In this document: piece by piece, positions 51,218 to 60,646 of the stretch
How positions within the stretch are numbered: position 1 is the first letter of the stretch
Layout of the letters: every line of letters starts with the position of its first letter
Source of the DNA: Hirschia sp964351655
GTDB lineage: Bacteria > Pseudomonadota > Alphaproteobacteria > Caulobacterales > Hyphomonadaceae
Length of the DNA: 64,000 bases
NCBI GenBank assembly: GCA_964351655.1
Contig: CAYGPD010000002.1
Span: 111,526-175,525 of the forward strand
Direction: 5' to 3'
Program-made: the position numbers and the translations under genes
Notes under the pieces: model-generated
Seen by the model: the letters and a program-made list of their open reading frames with translations, nothing else
Told to the model about the DNA's origin: nothing
Database searches by the model: none

Positions 51218-53656
51218 TTACTCCGCTGGCTCTAAAGCTTTGAATTCATGGGATGCAACGCCTTCACTTGCACGCTCTTTCCATGGATCATTTTGTGCAA
51301 ATTTCTGGGAATATAAGAACCGTTCATACAAAGCCTTGCGGTTTTCTTCATCATCCACAATCTGAGCTTTTACTTTATCCAACCCTACCCGCTCGGCCCA
51401 CTTGTAGATACGATCAAGATACCAAGCCTGCTCTCGATATAGTTGGAGAAGCGCTGCGGAATATTCTAAGACTTCTTCTTCAGTTTTAAGTTTTGTAAGA
51501 ATAACTGTGCCTTGAATATGCATTCCAGCCGCGCCTGCATAATGAAGCTCATACCCAGAATCCACGCAAATCACGCCAATATCTTTACAAGTAGCTTCTG
51601 CACAGTTTCGAGGACAACCAGATACGCCAATTTTGATCTTATGCGGCGTCCAAGACCCCCACATCATGCGCTCCAGCTTAATACCTAAACCTGTTGAGTC
51701 CTGCGTACCAACGCGGCACCAATCGGTACCAACACATGTTTTAACTGTACGCAGTCCTTTTGCATAAGCATGACCAGATACCATTCCAGCTTTGTTGAGA
51801 TCCTCCCAAACAGCGGGCAAATCATCTTTTTTGACGCCGAGCATATCAATACGTTGCCCACCGGTAACTTTAACGGCTGGTATTTGGAATTTATCCACGA
51901 CATCAGCTATCGCGCGCAACTCACTTGACGTCGTCATGCCGCCCCACATGCGTGGAATAACAGAATATGTTCCATCTTTTTGGATATTCGCATGCACACG
52001 TTCGTTGATGAAACGCGATTGCGCATCATCGATATATTCGCCAGGCCATGTTGACACTAAATAGTAGTTCAGCGCTGGACGACACTTTGCGCACCCACAA
52101 GACGTTTTCCAGCCTAGCTCCTGCATAACTGCTGGAATTGACTTCAATTCCTTGGTGACAATTAAACGACGTACATCATCATTGCTTAGCTCTGTGCATC
52201 CACATACAGTTTGTACAGCATTTGCTGTAAATGCATCGCCAAGCTTCCAAGCTAGAAGTTTCTCAACAAGACCTGTACATGTTCCACAAGATGATGATGC
52301 TTTTGTACAAGCCCTTACGCCCGCTAGATCTGTGAGATTTTGTTTTTCAATCGCGGAAACAATGTTTCCTTTGGATATGCCGTTACAGCCACAGATTTCC
52401 GCATCATCCGGCAAGGCTGCAACGGCCTCCATGGGGTCCAGTGGAGTAGCTCCAGAAAAGCTTTGACCAAATATCAAATTTTCGCGTTCTTCTGCTTCAA
52501 TAACCGCACCGTCTTTGATTTTTTGGAAGAACCAAGCACCATCTGAAGTCTCGCCGTAAAGGACAGCACCGACTAGACGGTTTTCTTCTAAGACAAGGCG
52601 TTTATAAATACCGCGAGCAGCATCGCGGAAAACAATCTCCTCGCGATTTTCACCTTCGGCAAAGTCACCCGCTGAAAAGAGATCAACTCCTGTAACCTTA
52701 AGCTTAGTGGAGGTTTCAGAATGTACAAAAGCATGGTCCGCTTCACCAGCTAATGTGCGCCCCAATATCCGAGCTTGCTCATATAGCGGTGCTACAAGAC
52801 CATAAACATTACCTTCAAACTCAACACATTCACCTAATGAATAGATATCGGGATCTGAGGTTTGCATCGTGGAAGACACAACAATTCCGCGACCAACCTC
52901 TAGGCCTGCTTCTTTGGCCAGTTGGGTATTTGGCCGAATACCAACTGCCATCACAACGATGTCCGCTGGGAGTTCGGTGCCGTCTTCTAAAACAATGGCC
53001 TCTACTTTTGTTTCACCTTTAATTTCTTTAGTGTTCGCTTTGGTCAGAATTTTGATACCCCGAGAGCTAAGTTCTTTTTCAAGAAGATAACCAGCTGACG
53101 GGTCAAGTTGGCGTTCCATCAATGTCGGCATGAGATGCAGAACAGTAACGTCCATGCCCTGCTCTCTTAAACCAGCTGCAGCTTCTAATCCTAACAGCCC
53201 TCCACCGATTACAATTGCATGGCCGCCAGATTTTGCAGCCATCATCATAACATTCACATCATCTAAATCACGATATGATAATACACCCGCTAGTTTATGA
53301 CCCGGAAGAGGTATAATGAATGGATTGGAACCTGTGGCGATTATGAGCTTGTCGTATGAAACAACCTCACCGTGTTCAGACGTTACGGTTTGTAAGTCTC
53401 GGTCGATAGCAACGACTTTATGACCTTTATACAACGTAATTCCGCGTTCAACATACCAACCATCTCCGTGAATGATGATATCGTCGAACGTTTGCTCACC
53501 CGAAAGAACGGGTGAAAGCATAATGCGGTTATAATTCACTCGTGGCTCTGCGTTGAAAATAGTGACTTCATACGCATCGGGCGCGACATCAAATAAGGTT
53601 TCGAGTGCACGACCAGGAGCCATACCGTTACCTATTACGACAAGTCTGGGTTTCAT
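51218..53656 (-). CDS. nirB: NADH-dependent nitrite reductase large subunit NirB
   Basis: An 812-residue enzyme that reduces nitrite to ammonium with six electrons from NADH. The order is an FAD/NAD oxidoreductase domain (GNGMAPGRALE, VIGGGLLGLEAAAGL), BFD-like [2Fe-2S] segments (CGCNGISKGNIVSAI, CGTCTGLVEK), then the siroheme/[4Fe-4S] half (VGTDWCRVGTQDS, GCPRNCAEATCKDIG). AGGAGAGG precedes the ATG. With NirD, NasA and SUMT it converts nitrate to ammonium. Confidence 0.96.
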   Translation of the reverse strand: MKPRLVVIGNGMAPGRALETLFDVAPDAYEVTIFNAEPRVNYNRIMLSPVLSGEQTFDDIIIHGDGWYVERGITLYKGHKVVAIDRDLQTVTSEHGEVVSYDKLIIATGSNPFIIPLPGHKLAGVLSYRDLDDVNVMMMAAKSGGHAIVIGGGLLGLEAAAGLREQGMDVTVLHLMPTLMERQLDPSAGYLLEKELSSRGIKILTKANTKEIKGETKVEAIVLEDGTELPADIVVMAVGIRPNTQLAKEAGLEVGRGIVVSSTMQTSDPDIYSLGECVEFEGNVYGLVAPLYEQARILGRTLAGEADHAFVHSETSTKLKVTGVDLFSAGDFAEGENREEIVFRDAARGIYKRLVLEENRLVGAVLYGETSDGAWFFQKIKDGAVIEAEERENLIFGQSFSGATPLDPMEAVAALPDDAEICGCNGISKGNIVSAIEKQNLTDLAGVRACTKASSSCGTCTGLVEKLLAWKLGDAFTANAVQTVCGCTELSNDDVRRLIVTKELKSIPAVMQELGWKTSCGCAKCRPALNYYLVSTWPGEYIDDAQSRFINERVHANIQKDGTYSVIPRMWGGMTTSSELRAIADVVDKFQIPAVKVTGGQRIDMLGVKKDDLPAVWEDLNKAGMVSGHAYAKGLRTVKTCVGTDWCRVGTQDSTGLGIKLERMMWGSWTPHKIKIGVSGCPRNCAEATCKDIGVICVDSGYELHYAGAAGMHIQGTVILTKLKTEEEVLEYSAALLQLYREQAWYLDRIYKWAERVGLDKVKAQIVDDEENRKALYERFLYSQKFAQNDPWKERASEGVASHEFKALEPAE

Positions 53657-53719
53657 AGAACCTCTCCTGTCTGGAAGCTCAGTTGAGCCGGAAAATACTG
53701 AAAATTTTTCATCTTGAAC

Positions 53720-55441
53720 CTATGCCACGCTTTCACTGCTAAGGGCTTCACTTGGCTCAAGCGCATCAGACGGAGGGGTTGGGTTTGCGCCTCCTTCATA
53801 ATCTTCGAGAAATTGAAGCACGCGCTGTCTATAATTATAATAGTCTGGATGTTCGAGCAGCGCCTTACGCGTTCTTGGCCGTTCAATATCAACACGCATA
53901 TCCAAACCAATGCGTGCATTGGGACCATTGGTCATCATCACAACGCGATCACCGAGCAAGATTGCTTCATCAACATCATGTGTAACACACATGGCTGTCA
54001 CTTTTGTCTTTTGCCAAACGTCCATTAGAACTTCTTGAAGTTCCCATCGCGTGAGACTATCGAGCATTCCGAAAGGCTCATCGAGTAATAAGAGTTTGGG
54101 ACTTAAAGCAAATGCGCGGGCGATACCAACACGCTGTTTCATACCGTTTGATAGGTCTTGTGCGAGCTTGTTCATGGAGTCTTTTAAACCCACGCGATAA
54201 AGGTAATATTCAACCACCTGCTCACGCTCGACCTGTGTCGCGTCCGGATAGACTTTATCCACCCCTATCGCAACATTCTGTTTGGCGGTTAACCAAGGAA
54301 AAAGAGAAGGTGATTGAAAGACAACAGCGCGGTCTGGCCCTGCTGAAGCGACTTCCTTGTGGTCTAGAATAATACCGCCTTTAGACACATCATTTAAACC
54401 CGCCGCCATTGTAAGAACTGTAGACTTACCACACCCCGAGTGACCGATGATCGAAATGAACTCTCCCTTTTTTACAAAGGTATCGAAGCCATCCACAACA
54501 GTAAGTGGACCTTTGGGGGTTGGGTAAATTTTACAAACCTTTGAAAACTCCAAATAGCGTTCTTCATGGAGCCCAGATGTTTTTGAAGCATCTTCGTAAA
54601 CACGTGGTGGTTTCTGGGTGATAGGCACGACATTGGGTAGAAGTGGCTCTTCACCATCAACATTTGCAGCAGCACCTACGTCCATTAGATATTGGGTAAT
54701 ATCTTTGCGGAGCTTCTTAAAAGTATCACTCTCATTCATTTTGGTGCGATCTCGCGGGCGAGGTATATCCACAACAAAATCTGGTCCGAGAGAGGCGTTG
54801 GGACCAGGGTTTAGCGGAATAATACGGTCGGCCAATAATATGGCCTCGTCCACATCGTTCGTAATTAGAACAACTGTCTTTTTCTCTTGATCCCAAATTT
54901 CAGTGATTTCGTCTTGAAGCTTGGAGCGTGTTAAAGCATCAAGCGCTGACAATGGCTCGTCTAGCAAAAGAATATCTGGGCTCATCGCTAAAGCACGCGC
55001 AACAGAAACACGCTGACGCATACCTCCAGATAGTTCAGAGGGTTTGCGATCTGCTGCATGTCCTAAGCCAACCATTTCGACATACCGAAGTGTTCGCTCT
55101 TCACGCTGTTTCTTTGATTCAGTTTTAAAAACAGTATCTACAGCAAGGGCAACATTATCTTTAACCGTCATCCACGGCATTAAGGAGTAGCTTTGAAACA
55201 CCAATCCCCTATCAGGGGCCGGCCCTTCCACCTTCTCGCCTTTACTAAACACTTCACCCGTATCTGGAAACTCAAGACCTGCGATCAGATTAATTAGCGT
55301 TGTTTTTCCCGATCCAGAAAAACCGAGAATGGCCACAAATTCAGTATCAGCCACTTCAAGATTAACGTCTTTCAGTATCTCCGCACGGTCTGGCCCATCA
55401 CCATACCACTTGGATACATTTTTTAACGAAAGTATCGCCAC
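53720..55441 (-). CDS. Nitrate ABC transporter ATPase, two fused ATPase domains (NrtC-NrtD type)
   Basis: A 573-residue protein with two complete ABC ATPase domains joined by a linker of about 90 residues. Domain 1 has GFSGSGKT (Lys46), LSGGMRQR and LLLDEPLSALD; domain 2 has GHSGCGKST (Lys339), LSNGMKQR and LLLDEPFGMLD. In domain 2 the switch residue is His488 (VTHDVDEA), but in domain 1 it is Asn195 (ITNDVDEA), so the first site is probably weak. Cyanobacterial NrtC and NrtD are separate chains, and NrtC carries a substrate-binding domain that is absent here. GTG at 55441 is chosen because GGAGG lies five bases upstream. It follows nrtB by 14 bases. Confidence 0.9.
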   Translation of the reverse strand: MAILSLKNVSKWYGDGPDRAEILKDVNLEVADTEFVAILGFSGSGKTTLINLIAGLEFPDTGEVFSKGEKVEGPAPDRGLVFQSYSLMPWMTVKDNVALAVDTVFKTESKKQREERTLRYVEMVGLGHAADRKPSELSGGMRQRVSVARALAMSPDILLLDEPLSALDALTRSKLQDEITEIWDQEKKTVVLITNDVDEAILLADRIIPLNPGPNASLGPDFVVDIPRPRDRTKMNESDTFKKLRKDITQYLMDVGAAANVDGEEPLLPNVVPITQKPPRVYEDASKTSGLHEERYLEFSKVCKIYPTPKGPLTVVDGFDTFVKKGEFISIIGHSGCGKSTVLTMAAGLNDVSKGGIILDHKEVASAGPDRAVVFQSPSLFPWLTAKQNVAIGVDKVYPDATQVEREQVVEYYLYRVGLKDSMNKLAQDLSNGMKQRVGIARAFALSPKLLLLDEPFGMLDSLTRWELQEVLMDVWQKTKVTAMCVTHDVDEAILLGDRVVMMTNGPNARIGLDMRVDIERPRTRKALLEHPDYYNYRQRVLQFLEDYEGGANPTPPSDALEPSEALSSESVA

Positions 55442-55455
55442 AATAGCCTCCAATC

Positions 55456-56568
55456 TTAGCGGTTTGTTGAGTGAGTAAACATGGTTTGTAGAGCTGCCAT
55501 GAAGCGATCTAGGATGAACCCAATGATACCAATTGTCAGAACAGCAACCATGATTTTAGCTAAAGACTGAGAGGATCCATTCTGAAACTCATCCCATACA
55601 AACTTTCCAAGACCTGGGTTTTGAGCAAGCATTTCCGCAGCAATCAAAACCATCCAACCCACACCAAGAGACAAACGCATTCCAGTGAAAATGAGCGGCA
55701 GTGCTGAAGGTAGCACAAGCTTTGTAACCTTCGTCCATGCATCAAGCTTTAGAACTTTACCAACATTGACTAGATCTTTATCGATAGATGCCACCCCAAC
55801 AGCGGTGTTAATCAAGGTTGGCCACAAAGAACAAAGTGTTACTGTGATCGCGGATGTGAGAAACGATTTTGACATATTTCCGTCAGTGGCCACAGTTGCT
55901 GACACCACCATCGTTACGATTGGCAACCAAGCGAGCGGTGAAACTGGTTTGAATATTTGAATTATAGGATTGAAAGCTGCACTCATCGCTGGAGACATCC
56001 CCATAATAATCCCGAGAGGAGCAGCGATAACTGTAGCAATGATAAAGCCAAAGAAAACGGTCTTTAGACTCGTCCATATTTGCTGATAATATGTTTGCTT
56101 TCCAGTATAGCCTCGTTCGCGGATCTCATCGCTACGCCCTGCTACCCGCAAAGCCTCATTTCTAGTATCCTGTCGGGCATAGAAAGCATCAGCTTTTTCT
56201 TTTTCAGCAACATGATCTTTGTGTAAAACTTGAGCTTGCTCCCATACCTGAGCCGGCCCAGGAATAGCGCCTAATGAAGTCTTTACAGTTGGTGCTAATT
56301 GGGCCCATGCAAACATGAAGATCAACAAAGCAAGGATGGGTACACCAAGCCTCATCCAAAGCGCCTTACTTTGCTCTCTTGGATCATCTCCAGCTGCAAT
56401 CATGAGGAGTGGAGTAACCCATGACAAGCCAACCGCATCTAGAAATTTGGATGCTTTGTTTATGCTCGAAAAAATACGTTCTTTTCGTGCTTCTTTAACC
56501 GCAGCTACATTTTGTGCTGGCTCAGGGTCAGTTTCTAATTTTGTTTCGATGGGTTGAGCGAGAGTCAT
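55456..56568 (-). CDS. nrtB: Nitrate ABC transporter permease NrtB
   Basis: A 370-residue inner-membrane permease of the nitrate/taurine class. After a polar N-terminal region of about 70 residues there are several membrane segments (MRLGVPILALLIFMFAWA, VFFGFIIATVIAAPLGII). The EAA loop that docks onto the ATPase is near VNVGKVLKLDAWTKVTKLV. The segment from about 100 to 165 is an unusually long, charged periplasmic or cytosolic insert (QARQDTRNEALRVAG-like). It sits between the substrate-binding lipoprotein gene and the fused ATPase gene. Confidence 0.92.
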   Translation of the reverse strand: MTLAQPIETKLETDPEPAQNVAAVKEARKERIFSSINKASKFLDAVGLSWVTPLLMIAAGDDPREQSKALWMRLGVPILALLIFMFAWAQLAPTVKTSLGAIPGPAQVWEQAQVLHKDHVAEKEKADAFYARQDTRNEALRVAGRSDEIRERGYTGKQTYYQQIWTSLKTVFFGFIIATVIAAPLGIIMGMSPAMSAAFNPIIQIFKPVSPLAWLPIVTMVVSATVATDGNMSKSFLTSAITVTLCSLWPTLINTAVGVASIDKDLVNVGKVLKLDAWTKVTKLVLPSALPLIFTGMRLSLGVGWMVLIAAEMLAQNPGLGKFVWDEFQNGSSQSLAKIMVAVLTIGIIGFILDRFMAALQTMFTHSTNR

Positions 56569-56622
56569 TCTATCTATCCGTACTATTACCGTTCATCAGA
56601 ACTGGTGAATCTTGGAACATTC

Positions 56623-56646
56623 GGGCGAAACAAATTTGTTCCGCCC
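56623..56646 (-). other. Intercistronic hairpin between nrtA and nrtB
   Basis: GGGCGGAACA and TGTTTCGCCC on the minus strand form a 10-bp stem with one G-U pair and an AATT tetraloop, in the 102-base gap between nrtA and nrtB. There is no T run after it. Such hairpins usually protect the upstream mRNA, so that the binding protein is made in excess over the permease. Confidence 0.7.
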
Positions 56647-56670
56647 AAACTTTTGAAAATTAAATCTATT

Positions 56671-58143
56671 TTACTCGACCACTTTGGATGCTTCGATACG
56701 TTGGGACCCTTTTAGTCCAATATCAAAACTCGAAAGGTAAGCGTTGGGAGCGCGCCCGTCATATGTAATGCCATCGATAAATTCGTTGACTGGAGGACGG
56801 TAACCGTCTGTTTCCCATGGGAAATCAGCTTCATTTGCTTGTCCGCCCGCAACGAGAAGCTTAGCGGCTTCTAGATAGATATCTGGTCGGTATACGCTTT
56901 TAGCTGTTTCATCATACCACTCATCCGATTTGCTTTCAGAAATTTGTCCCCAGCGGCGCATTTGTGAAAGGTACCAAACAGCATCTGAGTAATATGGATA
57001 TGTTGCGTTGTAGCGGAAAAACACGTTAAAATCAGGCACTTCCCGCTTATCGCCTTTCTCGTACTCAAAAGTCCCTGTCATTGAAGCTGCTATAACTTCA
57101 GCATCAGCCCCCACATATTCAGAGCGAGACAAAATCTCCACCGCTTCCGCTCTATTGGCATTATCATTTTCATCCAGCCACATTGCAGCGCGAATAAGTG
57201 CTTTTGTAAGAGCAAGGGTCGTATTGGGGTTTTCTTCAGCAAATTCTTTAGTAATTCCAAAGACTTTTTCAGGATTATCTTTCCAGATCTCGTAGTCAGT
57301 AATGACTGGCACACCAATACCCTTAACTACTGCCTGCTGGTTCCATGGTTCACCGACGCAGTAGCCGTGGATAGTGCCCGCATCAAGTGTGGCAGGCATT
57401 TGTGGCGGCGGAGTTACTGATAAGAAAGCATCCGCTTGAATTTTACCAGATGTATCGTCTGGAGAGTAAAACCCTGGGTGAATTCCACCTGAAGCTAACC
57501 AATACCGAAGTTCGTAATTGTGTGTAGAAACCGGGAATACCATTCCCATATTAAAAGGCTTACCCTCTTGCTTAAACCTATCAACGACTGGCTTTAAGTA
57601 TTCAGCTTTAATTGGATGAACAGGACGGCCATCTTCCATTTTAGGAATATGAGGCTTCATTTCAGCCCACACTTCGTTGGAAACAGTAATTCCGTTTCCA
57701 TTCAGATCCATAGAAAATGGAGTTATAATATCGGCCTTAGTTCCATAACCGATCGTAGCAGCTATTGGCTGACCAGCAAGCATATGCGCGCCATCCAGCT
57801 CACCATCGATCACCCTATCTAAAAGCACTTTCCAGTTGGCTTGAGGTTCGATCGTGACATACAAGCCTTCATCTTCAAAAAAGCCTTTTTCGTAAGCAAT
57901 CGCTAAAGGGGCCATATCTGTCAGTTTTATAAAACCAAGAGTGAGATCCGTCTTTTCGAGTGCCAACATTGAATCAGTCGACACTAAAGCGCTTTGCTTC
58001 ACTTCTTCTGTTGCAGCAGGCTTATCACCACCGCATGCAGAAAGCATAAGCGTTGTAAATGTTGCTAGACCTACAAAAATTGGACGAATACTAAACTTAG
58101 TGAAAGAGTTTAAATTTACCATTTCATTGGACACAATTGTCAT
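56671..58143 (-). CDS. nrtA: Nitrate ABC transporter substrate-binding lipoprotein NrtA
   Basis: A 490-residue nitrate-binding protein. The lipoprotein signal ends in LMLSAC with Cys37, then comes GGDKPAATEE. The ligand domain has TLGFIKLTDMAPLAIAYEKG, MDLNGNGITVS, NYELRYWLASGGI and GYCVGEPWN, matching cytosolic NasS in this window. The ATG at 58143 has AGGA seven bases upstream; in-frame codons at 58164 and 58122 are less likely. It is the first gene of the nitrate operon and is preceded by a structured leader. It delivers nitrate (perhaps nitrite) to NrtB. Confidence 0.94.
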   Translation of the reverse strand: MTIVSNEMVNLNSFTKFSIRPIFVGLATFTTLMLSACGGDKPAATEEVKQSALVSTDSMLALEKTDLTLGFIKLTDMAPLAIAYEKGFFEDEGLYVTIEPQANWKVLLDRVIDGELDGAHMLAGQPIAATIGYGTKADIITPFSMDLNGNGITVSNEVWAEMKPHIPKMEDGRPVHPIKAEYLKPVVDRFKQEGKPFNMGMVFPVSTHNYELRYWLASGGIHPGFYSPDDTSGKIQADAFLSVTPPPQMPATLDAGTIHGYCVGEPWNQQAVVKGIGVPVITDYEIWKDNPEKVFGITKEFAEENPNTTLALTKALIRAAMWLDENDNANRAEAVEILSRSEYVGADAEVIAASMTGTFEYEKGDKREVPDFNVFFRYNATYPYYSDAVWYLSQMRRWGQISESKSDEWYDETAKSVYRPDIYLEAAKLLVAGGQANEADFPWETDGYRPPVNEFIDGITYDGRAPNAYLSSFDIGLKGSQRIEASKVVE

Positions 58144-58484
58144 GTGAATTCCTAACCGGGGCATAAAACATACGTAAGCAACGCAGTTTTCAAAATTGAA
58201 TTGAAATTCGAAATATTCTACAAAGTTACAATAACTTAGATTGAAACTTGAGATACGAATCGCGTCCCTCGGCGGACTGCGACTTATGCGGCAACGTCAT
58301 CATTGCTTGATTTAACGCTAGCTCTAAACTTTCAATATAGACAACGAATGGTTTCTAGTTTGAACGCATTTGCGTAATGGCGCACTAAAAGTGTTCACAC
58401 TTTAAAATGGAATGCCTAGAATTTGTGCGGGAGCAAATTGCCCCCGCTATAAGCTGAACCAAGATAGTTTTCACTGTTGCAGAG
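58144..58484 (-). promoter_or_regulatory. nrtA leader with hairpins, candidate NasT target
   Basis: About 340 bases without a gene, upstream of nrtA. On the minus strand two small hairpins with six-base loops lie 13 bases apart. The first is GCAAT-GATGAC-GTTGC (58291-58306). The second is TCGCAGTCC-GCCGAG-GGACGCGA (58260-58282, one bulged A). About 30 bases on, AAGTTA-TTG-TAACTT could be a weak terminator. The AAGTCGCAG at 58277-58285 also occurs in the porin leader. Both loops have G at position 4, as in ANTAR targets, but G rather than A at position 1. Near 58430-58450 a separate GC-rich hairpin follows the LysR gene. Confidence 0.5.
58427..58450 (-). terminator. GC-rich hairpin after the LysR gene
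   Basis: Minus-strand GCGGGGGC-AATTT-GCTCCCGC, an 8-bp stem with one G-U pair, about 40 bases after the LysR stop. The following ACAAATTC is not a good T run, so this may be a weak or factor-assisted terminator insulating the nitrate leader. Confidence 0.5.
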
Positions 58485-59381
58485 TTAAATGTTGCTGCGT
58501 CTTTCACGCAAAACAGACACAATGGGAGGTGGTGATTGTGCGAGATGTTCCGCGTGTGGTGCCCATATTATTCCGATAGACCGCACTAATTCAAATCCCG
58601 CAAGTTTGCGCATTTGTACTCCCGGCCAGATATAGCTGTCGGGCATAATCGTAACACCCAACCCCACTTTTACCATATCAAGCACACGTTCATCATTGGA
58701 CGAACGATAAGCAAAAAATGGTCGCACTCCCCTCTCCGTGAAATGCCGGCTTGTTTCAGAAAGTGCCTCACAATGGCGGCGCACGATCATCACATTGTCT
58801 GCTAAAGCCTCACCAGGAATCGATAGTTGATTAACAAGGTTGTGACGGTCAGACATCGCAATAGAATAACCTTCCTCAAAGAGTTTTTCTTCTAAGAAGC
58901 GTTCACCACCGCGATCCACAAGCGTAATTGCAGCATCAACCCTCCCTCTTGCGAGTTGATTGGTTAATTCACGTTCGCTTCCCTCAATTAATTCAATGCG
59001 GCTACCAAAATCAGATACAGTTTTATCTTTAAGCTTGAAATTTAAGGCTTTACCTATCGCATCTGATATCATCGCTGCGGGAATGCTCGTCAGCACGCCC
59101 AATCGGAAGACCGGTTTGGGTTCCAATCCCCGTACTGCACGCTCCGCTTGATTGAAGTCGCTTTCAATTCTGCGCGCATATTCCAGCAACTGCGTACCCG
59201 CATCTGTTATGTGAATACGGCGATTGGCGCGATGAAACAACTTTGCATCAAGTGACTTTTCCAATTTAGCAATACCTACAGACAATGTGGGCTGTGCTAC
59301 ATTGAGATGAGCTGCGGCGCGCGAAAAGTTGCCATGATCCACGACTGCGAGAAAATAACGAAGGAGATAACGATCTATCAT
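58485..59381 (-). CDS. LysR family transcriptional regulator
   Basis: A 298-residue LysR regulator. The helix-turn-helix is FSRAAAHLNVAQPTLSVGI, and the effector domain contains RLGVLTSIPAAMI and VKVGLGVTIMPDS. ATG 59381 is used instead of a TTG two codons upstream. It is divergent from the liu genes across about 110 bases and points toward the nitrate operon. Divergence makes liu control the first guess. It could also influence nitrate genes, but NasS/NasT already serves that role. Confidence 0.88.
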   Translation of the reverse strand: MIDRYLLRYFLAVVDHGNFSRAAAHLNVAQPTLSVGIAKLEKSLDAKLFHRANRRIHITDAGTQLLEYARRIESDFNQAERAVRGLEPKPVFRLGVLTSIPAAMISDAIGKALNFKLKDKTVSDFGSRIELIEGSERELTNQLARGRVDAAITLVDRGGERFLEEKLFEEGYSIAMSDRHNLVNQLSIPGEALADNVMIVRRHCEALSETSRHFTERGVRPFFAYRSSNDERVLDMVKVGLGVTIMPDSYIWPGVQMRKLAGFELVRSIGIIWAPHAEHLAQSPPPIVSVLRERRSNI

Positions 59382-59494
59382 AGACAATATCTATACCATG
59401 ATTAGTTTAATTTCAATTTTATCTATTGATCGAAAAATGGTACTATTCTCCTAAAGAGGCAAATAAGCGCCAACCAAACCGGGAGTTAAAGCAA

Positions 59495-60646
59495 ATGATG
59501 AATCTTGATTTCGCATTGGGCGAAACTGCGGACATGATCCGTGATACGTGTCGTCGGTTTTCCAATGATAAAATTGCTCCCATTGCAGCTGAGATTGATG
59601 CAACGAATAAATTCCCGCGTCACCTATGGACAGAGATGGGCGAACTCGGGCTTCATGGTATTACCGTATCAGAAGAAGATGGTGGGCTAGGTCTTGGGTA
59701 TCTGGAGCACGTTGTTGCGATGGAAGAGATTTCTCGCGCCTCCGCATCAGTTGGCCTTTCATACGGTGCTCACTCTAATTTGTGTATCAACCAGTTGCGC
59801 CGGTGGGCAACACCTGAGCAAAAGGCCAAATATCTCCCAAAGCTTATTTCAGGTGAACACGTTGGATCTCTTGCTATGTCCGAAGCTGGCGCTGGTTCTG
59901 ATGTATTGGGCATGACCACCAAAGCTACAAAAGTGGATGGCGGTTATGTGCTCAATGGAACGAAATTCTGGATCACAAATGCTCCGGAAGCCGACACTCT
60001 CGTTGTCTATGCCCGCACGGACCCCAACAATAAAAATCATGGTGTAACCACTTTCATCGTTGAGAAAGGCTTCAAAGGTTTCTCTGTTTCCAAGAAACTA
60101 GACAAAATGGGCATGCGCGGATCTGATACTGCAGAGCTTGTATTTGAAGACTGCTTTATTCCTGACGAAAATATTATGGGGGAACTTAATGGCGGTGCCA
60201 AAGTGCTTATGAGCGGCCTCGATTATGAACGTGCCGTTCTCGCCGCTGGCCCAATCGGTATTATTCAGGCGTGTCTGGATGTGTGTATACCCTACGTAAA
60301 AGAACGCAAACAGTTTGGAAAGCCAATTGGTAGCTTTCAACTCGTTCAAGCTAAAATCGCGGATATGTATGTCGCCCTCAACTCCTCACGTGCTTATGTA
60401 TATGCTGTGGCACGTGCATGTGATGCGGGACAAACAACGCGCTTTGATGCAGCTGGTGCGATCCTTTTAGCGAGTGAAAACGCCGTAAAATGCTCACTGG
60501 AAGCAATACAAACATTAGGCGGCGCTGGTTATTTGAAGGAATGGCCTGTCGAGCGCCTACTTCGTGATGCCAAACTCTATGACATTGGTGCGGGTACAAA
60601 CGAAATACGCCGTTTCCTCATCGCACGGGAGCTTTTAAATCAATGA
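59495..60646 (+). CDS. liuA: Isovaleryl-CoA dehydrogenase
   Basis: A 383-residue FAD acyl-CoA dehydrogenase for leucine degradation. Motifs are SLAMSEAGAGSDVLGM, KFWITNAPEADTLVVYA, FDYERA-type LDYERAVLAAGP where isovaleryl enzymes place the catalytic glutamate (in the helix rather than the C-terminal loop), and LGGAGYLKEWPVERLLRD. ATG 59495 has GGGAG nine bases upstream; the frame is open further up from a TTG. liuB starts in its stop codon (ATGA). Context with the methylcrotonyl-CoA carboxylase genes fixes the substrate. Confidence 0.94.
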   Translation: MMNLDFALGETADMIRDTCRRFSNDKIAPIAAEIDATNKFPRHLWTEMGELGLHGITVSEEDGGLGLGYLEHVVAMEEISRASASVGLSYGAHSNLCINQLRRWATPEQKAKYLPKLISGEHVGSLAMSEAGAGSDVLGMTTKATKVDGGYVLNGTKFWITNAPEADTLVVYARTDPNNKNHGVTTFIVEKGFKGFSVSKKLDKMGMRGSDTAELVFEDCFIPDENIMGELNGGAKVLMSGLDYERAVLAAGPIGIIQACLDVCIPYVKERKQFGKPIGSFQLVQAKIADMYVALNSSRAYVYAVARACDAGQTTRFDAAGAILLASENAVKCSLEAIQTLGGAGYLKEWPVERLLRDAKLYDIGAGTNEIRRFLIARELLNQ

